DNA of 9,115 nucleotides, taken from NCBI GenBank assembly GCA_902495835.1, contig CABUYS010000052.1, forward strand, positions 1-9,115. The letters run 5' to 3'. Shown here one piece after another: positions 5,400-9,115 of this stretch. The position numbers were made by a program, and so were the translations under genes. The stretch's first letter is position 1. Every line of letters starts with the position of its first letter. The notes below the pieces were generated by a model. It had not been told where the DNA came from and searched no databases. It saw only the letters and a program-made list of their open reading frames with translations. This DNA is from an uncultured Oscillospiraceae bacterium. GTDB lineage: Bacteria; Bacillota; Clostridia; Oscillospirales; Acutalibacteraceae.

Positions 5400-5678
5400 T
5401 TAATTGTATTTTTTAATGTAAAAATATCCGTCTTTTCCGCCGTCGACATTCTCCAAAATTTTATTTTGAGGGTAAGATTCTTTTATTTCATCGTCCCTAA
5501 GAGCGTTGGAAAGACCGTTTATATTAGGTGTTTCGCAAAAATCAAGATTCATCTCATTTATTTGATTTGCAAAATTAATCATTCCGTCCATTTCTTTCAT
5601 GGCATCTTCAATTTCGTCTTCGCTAAGGTACAGCTTGGAAAGATTGGCTAAATTCAACATTTCCTCACGGCTAATCAC
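5400..5678 (-). CDS. gatC: Aspartyl/glutamyl-tRNA amidotransferase subunit C
   Basis: GatC is the small structural subunit that wraps around the GatA-GatB interface and stabilises the complex. I place the start at GTG 5678, with GGGAGG 8 nt upstream, giving 92 residues beginning (M)ISREEMLNLANLSKLYLSE. An earlier in-frame GTG at 5687 lies within the ribosome binding site and is less likely. Family features are the N-terminal two-helix region (LANLSKLYLSEDEIEDAMKEMDGMI), the linker with the P-N-x-x-x-L-x-x-A-L-R-D-D pattern (PNINGLSNALRDD), and a C-terminal G-Y-F-Y-I end. The gene is 13 nt downstream of aspS and 48 nt upstream of gatA, clearly in one operon. Confidence 0.95.
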   Translation of the reverse strand: MISREEMLNLANLSKLYLSEDEIEDAMKEMDGMINFANQINEMNLDFCETPNINGLSNALRDDEIKESYPQNKILENVDGGKDGYFYIKKYN

Positions 5679-5691
5679 TTTTATCACCTCC

Positions 5692-7443
5692 CTAGTCTCT
5701 TATTTTTATGTGAACTTCACGAAGTTGTTGTTCGGTTACTTCGTTCGGAGAGCCCAGCATTACGTCTTGTGCATTGCTGTTCATCGGGAACGCTATTATT
5801 TCACGTATGTTTTCTTCGTCGGTCAAAAGCATTATCATTCTATCCACTCCCGGAGCCATACCTGCGTGAGGCGGTGCACCAAATTTAAATGCGTTATAGA
5901 GAGCACCGAATTTTTCTTTTATGGTATCTTCTCCGTAACCTGCTATTTCGAAAGCTTTGAGCATTATTTCGGGGTCGTGATTTCTTACTGCTCCCGAAGA
6001 AAGCTCTATTCCGTTGCAAACAAGGTCATATTGATATGCTAAAATATCCAAAGGATTTTTATTCAAAAGAGCGTCAAGTCCGCCTTGCGGCATTGAGAAG
6101 GGATTATGCGTAAATATTGTATTTCCTGTTTCTTCGTCTTCTTCATACATCGGGAAATCAACGACAAAACAAAAATCAAATCTGCTATTGTCTATCAAAT
6201 CCAAACGTTTTCCGAGTTCTGAACGAATTTTTCCCGCAAATTTAGGTGCTTCCTTTTTAGAATCGGCAATAAAGTAAACAACACAGCCGGGTTTTATTTC
6301 TGAACGTTCGGATAAAATCTCTCGTTTTTCATCTGGAATAAATTTGTTTATCGGCCCCGTAAATTCTCCATTTTCGGTAACTTTTATATATCCAAGACCT
6401 TTCATACCTATTTCAAGGGCATAATCATTCATTTTATCGAAAAATTTACGTGGCTGTGAAGAGCATCCTTCAACAGTAATCGCTCTTACGGTTTTTCCTT
6501 CAAACGCGGCAAATCCGGAACCTTCAAATACATCACTGACATCTACTATTTTAAGCGGGTTTCTAAGGTCGGGTTTATCCGTTCCATAGGTTAGCATTGC
6601 GTCTGCGTAAGTTATACGTCTGAAAGGTTTCGGAGAAACTTTTTTATCGGAAAATTTAGTAAAAGTATCATATATTACATCTTCAGTAATAGCCAAAACG
6701 TCTTCTTGCGTTGCAAAAGACATCTCGTAATCCAATTGATAAAATTCCCCCGGAGAACGATCGGCTCTGGAATCTTCATCACGGAAGCACGGTGCTATTT
6801 GAAAATATTTATCAAATCCCGAAACCATCAAAAGCTGTTTGAAAATTTGCGGGGCTTGCGGCAAAGCATAAAATTTTCCGTGATGTTTACGGCTCGGAAT
6901 AAGATAATCTCGTGCACCTTCTGGAGATGAAGCCGACAAAATAGGTGTTTGAATTTCGGTAAATCCCATTTCATGCATTTTGTTTCTTAAAAAATAAAGT
7001 ATCTCTGAGCGAAGTTGTATTCTCGAATGCAAGTCCTTGTTACGCAAATCAAGAAAACGGTATTTAAGACGTAATTCTTCTTTGGTATCGGTAGAACTCG
7101 TAATTTCAAAAGGAAGCAATTCGCGGGATTTACTTATGAGTTTTAATTCCTCGCATTTTATCTCCACGAAACCTGTTTTAAGTTTTGGATTAACGTTCTC
7201 TTCTGAACGCTTCAAAACTTCACCGTACACAGAGATTACAGCTTCTTTCGAAATATTTTTAATCATTTCGTCGTCATGTACGACTATTTGGACGTTTCCA
7301 TAGTGATCCCTAAGGTCAACAAAAGTTATTCCTCCGTGGTCACGTATGTTTTCAACCCATCCGGCAACCCGTATTTTCTTTCCGACACTTTCTTCTGTAA
7401 CATTTCCACAGTATTGACTGCGATATTCATTTTCACAAAACAT
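5692..7443 (-). CDS. aspS: Aspartyl-tRNA synthetase, class IIb (probably non-discriminating)
   Basis: This enzyme ligates Asp to tRNA in the cytoplasm. I start it at ATG 7443, where GGAAAGGA has usable spacing; a TTG at 7464 would put the ribosome binding site inside the gene. This gives 583 residues. Domains in order are an N-terminal OB-fold anticodon-binding domain (about 1-110), the catalytic core with IQTPILSASSPEGARDY and motif 2 CFRDEDSRADRSPGEFYQLDYE (about 219-240), the bacterial GAD insertion (about 280-420), and motif 3 GVDRMIMLL near the C-terminus (catalytic Arg about 535). Co-transcription with gatCAB suggests it also makes Asp-tRNA(Asn) for amidation. His36 in RDHGG agrees with a residue reported, as I recall, to favour non-discriminating enzymes. 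Motif 2 has the longer PGEF form rather than PEF. Confidence 0.97.
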   Translation of the reverse strand: MFCENEYRSQYCGNVTEESVGKKIRVAGWVENIRDHGGITFVDLRDHYGNVQIVVHDDEMIKNISKEAVISVYGEVLKRSEENVNPKLKTGFVEIKCEELKLISKSRELLPFEITSSTDTKEELRLKYRFLDLRNKDLHSRIQLRSEILYFLRNKMHEMGFTEIQTPILSASSPEGARDYLIPSRKHHGKFYALPQAPQIFKQLLMVSGFDKYFQIAPCFRDEDSRADRSPGEFYQLDYEMSFATQEDVLAITEDVIYDTFTKFSDKKVSPKPFRRITYADAMLTYGTDKPDLRNPLKIVDVSDVFEGSGFAAFEGKTVRAITVEGCSSQPRKFFDKMNDYALEIGMKGLGYIKVTENGEFTGPINKFIPDEKREILSERSEIKPGCVVYFIADSKKEAPKFAGKIRSELGKRLDLIDNSRFDFCFVVDFPMYEEDEETGNTIFTHNPFSMPQGGLDALLNKNPLDILAYQYDLVCNGIELSSGAVRNHDPEIMLKAFEIAGYGEDTIKEKFGALYNAFKFGAPPHAGMAPGVDRMIMLLTDEENIREIIAFPMNSNAQDVMLGSPNEVTEQQLREVHIKIRD

Positions 7444-7512
7444 AAATAAGCCGGTCCTTTCCAATTTTTATTTATAAAAGTTGTTAAACTTGATTCAACA
7501 CATTCACAGGTT

Positions 7513-7542
7513 ATTATACCATTATCAATTCTTATCTTTCAA
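7513..7542 (-). promoter_or_regulatory. Promoter for the aspS-gatCAB operon
   Basis: On the - strand TTGAAA (7542-7537), an 18-nt spacer and TATAAT (7518-7513) form a near-consensus sigma-A promoter. The -10 is perfect and carries an extended TGG just before it. The predicted start near 7506 leaves a 5' leader of about 63 nt, too short for a T-box riboswitch, and none is seen. Confidence 0.75.
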
Positions 7543-7629
7543 CTACGTTATTTCGACATGCATTTTTTACATATTATTTCAACCATTATTAACAATACTG
7601 TAATTATTTACAAACTTGGTTATAAATTG

Positions 7630-7657
7630 TTGATTTCTTGTAATTTTTTGTTACAAT
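7630..7657 (+). promoter_or_regulatory. Candidate promoter for the M23 peptidase, with small inverted repeat
   Basis: TTGATT (7630-7635), a 16-nt spacer and TACAAT (7652-7657) give a plausible sigma-A promoter about 80 nt before the start codon. A 6-bp inverted repeat, TTGTAA (7638-7643) and TTACAA (7651-7656), overlaps the spacer and -10 and could be an operator, though at this AT content it may be chance. Confidence 0.5.
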
Positions 7658-7735
7658 ATATTTAAGAAGAGAAATTTTTAACACGCAAAGAACAAATAAT
7701 TAAGTTAAAATTTCTACAGGAGGCAATTTTATTTT

Positions 7736-9115
7736 ATGGTTCTAAAAAATTCAGAACAAAAAATAAATTCAAAAAAATCAGATTTTCTAAAAAAAATAGT
7801 TAAAAAAAGTATATTTCCCATTTCAACCATTGCTTTGTTTGCAGTTACAGTATGTTATTGGAACAACCAAAATTACGGACTGGCTCTTGAATATCAAGGT
7901 CAAACGGTAGTTACGATGTCAAACGACAAAGTATACGAACAAGCCAACCAAATGATTATTGACCAGCTTAATTCGGAAGACAAATCCAAAATCGAAACTT
8001 CCAAATCAACACTAAAAATAACCCCTGTTTCGAAATCCGAATGCTGTGAATCACCAGTTCAAATTAAAGATAAAATAATAGAGCAGTCTCAGGAAATAAT
8101 TAACGAAGGTTACGGCGTTTACGTAAACAAAAAATTAGTCGCCGTCGGAAGCAGCGAAAATGAAATCAACGGCTTACTTCAAGAAGTCATAAACGAAGCA
8201 AAATCCCAAAATCCCGACTGCGAAGTTGAATTCGCAGACAAAGTGGAAGTAATAAAAGGCTTGTTTTCGCCTGAGAAAATACAAAAACCGGAAGACGTAA
8301 AAAATATTTTGAAAAAAGGAATCGTTAAATCCATAGATTACACCGTGACCGATGAAGATACCGTCGTCGGAATAGCGGAAAGATTCGGAATTACTCCCGA
8401 AAAACTCTTATCAGACAATGATGCGGAAGAATCCGATATCGCAGTCGGTGACAAATTGAAAATCAAAGTGACCGAAAAAGTTTTTAAATTGAAAATATTC
8501 AAAATAATCACAGAAGAAAGAGATATTCCTTATACTTCCGAAGAAACTCAAGATGACTCCAAGGAAATTTCGTTTAAGGAAGTCACTCAAGAAGGCAAAA
8601 ATGGCAAGGAAACATTTAAATACAGAGTTGAATACTCAAACGGCAAAGAAGTGTTACGCGAAGAAATCGAACACACATTAACAGAAGAACCTATTGCCGA
8701 AAAAGTTACGGTAGGAACAAAAAAGCCTCCGAAAAAAAGTGAATTCATCTGGCCTGTACCTTTCACCAAGAAGATAACCAGCCCATACGGAAACCGTGAA
8801 GGTGGATTTCACAAGGGTATAGACATTGCTTGCGCCGGAGTTTTGGGAACTAATATAATTGCTTCCGAAGGCGGTAAAGTTATTGTAGCAAGCTACGGAA
8901 GCACAGGATACGGAAATTACGTAATAATAGACCACGGCAACGGAAAACAAACTGTTTATGGCCACTGCCAAAAATTATTCGTCAAGAACGGTCAGAAAGT
9001 CTCTCAAGGAGAAGTTATAGGAACTGTAGGTTCTACAGGAGATTCAACAGGCCCTCATCTTCATTTTGAAATAAAAATTAACGGTCAGGCTAAAAACCCG
9101 CAACAATATGTTTAA
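7736..9115 (+). CDS. Membrane-anchored LysM-G5-M23 peptidoglycan endopeptidase
   Basis: This is a complete 459-residue cell-envelope hydrolase predicted to cut peptide cross-links in peptidoglycan. It starts at ATG 7736, with AGGAGG at 7718-7723 (12-nt spacing). Order: a Lys-rich cytoplasmic N-terminus (1-25), one membrane segment or uncleaved signal anchor (about 26-42), an extracytoplasmic region (45-195), a LysM-like wall-binding module (about 200-245, DYTVTDEDTVVGIAERFGIT), a G5 domain (about 255-328, ending VTVGTKKPP), and a C-terminal M23 lysostaphin-type domain (about 340-455). Zinc and catalytic residues are all present: His359 and Asp363 in HKGID, His410 in YGHC, and His441/His443 in HLHFE. 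It should therefore be active, unlike degenerate M23 scaffolds. It is divergent from aspS; no functional tie to it is evident. The stop codon is the last three bases of the window. Confidence 0.93.
   Translation: MVLKNSEQKINSKKSDFLKKIVKKSIFPISTIALFAVTVCYWNNQNYGLALEYQGQTVVTMSNDKVYEQANQMIIDQLNSEDKSKIETSKSTLKITPVSKSECCESPVQIKDKIIEQSQEIINEGYGVYVNKKLVAVGSSENEINGLLQEVINEAKSQNPDCEVEFADKVEVIKGLFSPEKIQKPEDVKNILKKGIVKSIDYTVTDEDTVVGIAERFGITPEKLLSDNDAEESDIAVGDKLKIKVTEKVFKLKIFKIITEERDIPYTSEETQDDSKEISFKEVTQEGKNGKETFKYRVEYSNGKEVLREEIEHTLTEEPIAEKVTVGTKKPPKKSEFIWPVPFTKKITSPYGNREGGFHKGIDIACAGVLGTNIIASEGGKVIVASYGSTGYGNYVIIDHGNGKQTVYGHCQKLFVKNGQKVSQGEVIGTVGSTGDSTGPHLHFEIKINGQAKNPQQYV

Noticed and set aside
7444..7735. 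T-box or other riboswitch upstream of aspS or the M23 gene
   Set aside because: The predicted leaders are only about 63 and 72 nt, with no specifier-loop or antiterminator structure visible.

Overview
The window looks like chromosomal DNA from a low-GC, Gram-positive anaerobe, most likely class Clostridia (an Oscillospirales-type gut lineage is my best guess). The evidence is AT-rich base use, strong AGGAGG-type ribosome binding sites, an aspS-gatC-gatA-gatB operon, and a membrane-anchored LysM/G5/M23 cell-wall hydrolase of the kind common in Clostridia. Placement to genus is not possible from the sequence alone.

Layout. Right end (7736-9115, + strand): a complete M23 peptidoglycan endopeptidase. 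A divergent intergenic region (7444-7735) carries a promoter facing each way. Centre (2470-7443, - strand): aspS, gatC, gatA and gatB in a tight operon (gaps of 13 and 48 nt, then an ATGA overlap). Together they charge tRNA with Asp and convert mischarged Asp-tRNA(Asn) and/or Glu-tRNA(Gln) to the cognate amide forms. Left end (1-2382, - strand): a tandem array of eight small ORFs (the last cut by the window edge) running in the same direction as the gat operon, behind a 14-bp perfect hairpin with a T-tract and a probable promoter.

The array is the unusual part. Every member begins with a 17-27 residue leader matching the double-glycine (bacteriocin/C39-peptidase type) leader pattern: hydrophobic at -12, -7 and -4, usually Glu at -8, and GG at -2/-1. 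In the members whose cores can be read, the leader is followed by a hydrophilic, charged core with two CxxC knuckles, like a small zinc ribbon or treble clef. Leaders, ribosome binding sites and several C-terminal tails are conserved, while the segment between them varies. This suggests an expanding, recombining family of exported cysteine-pair or metal-binding peptides rather than ordinary hydrophobic bacteriocins. No transporter, C39 protease or modifying enzyme lies in the window; such genes, if linked, would be left of position 1.

Three array members carry visible lesions: an amber codon at leader position -8 (160-423), a frameshift inside the first cysteine knuckle (467-767), and an amber that removes the conserved tail, beside a lost ancestral stop (1846-2124). 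The array therefore seems to be turning over by duplication and decay. I see no tRNA, rRNA, CRISPR array, insertion sequence or T-box in the window.
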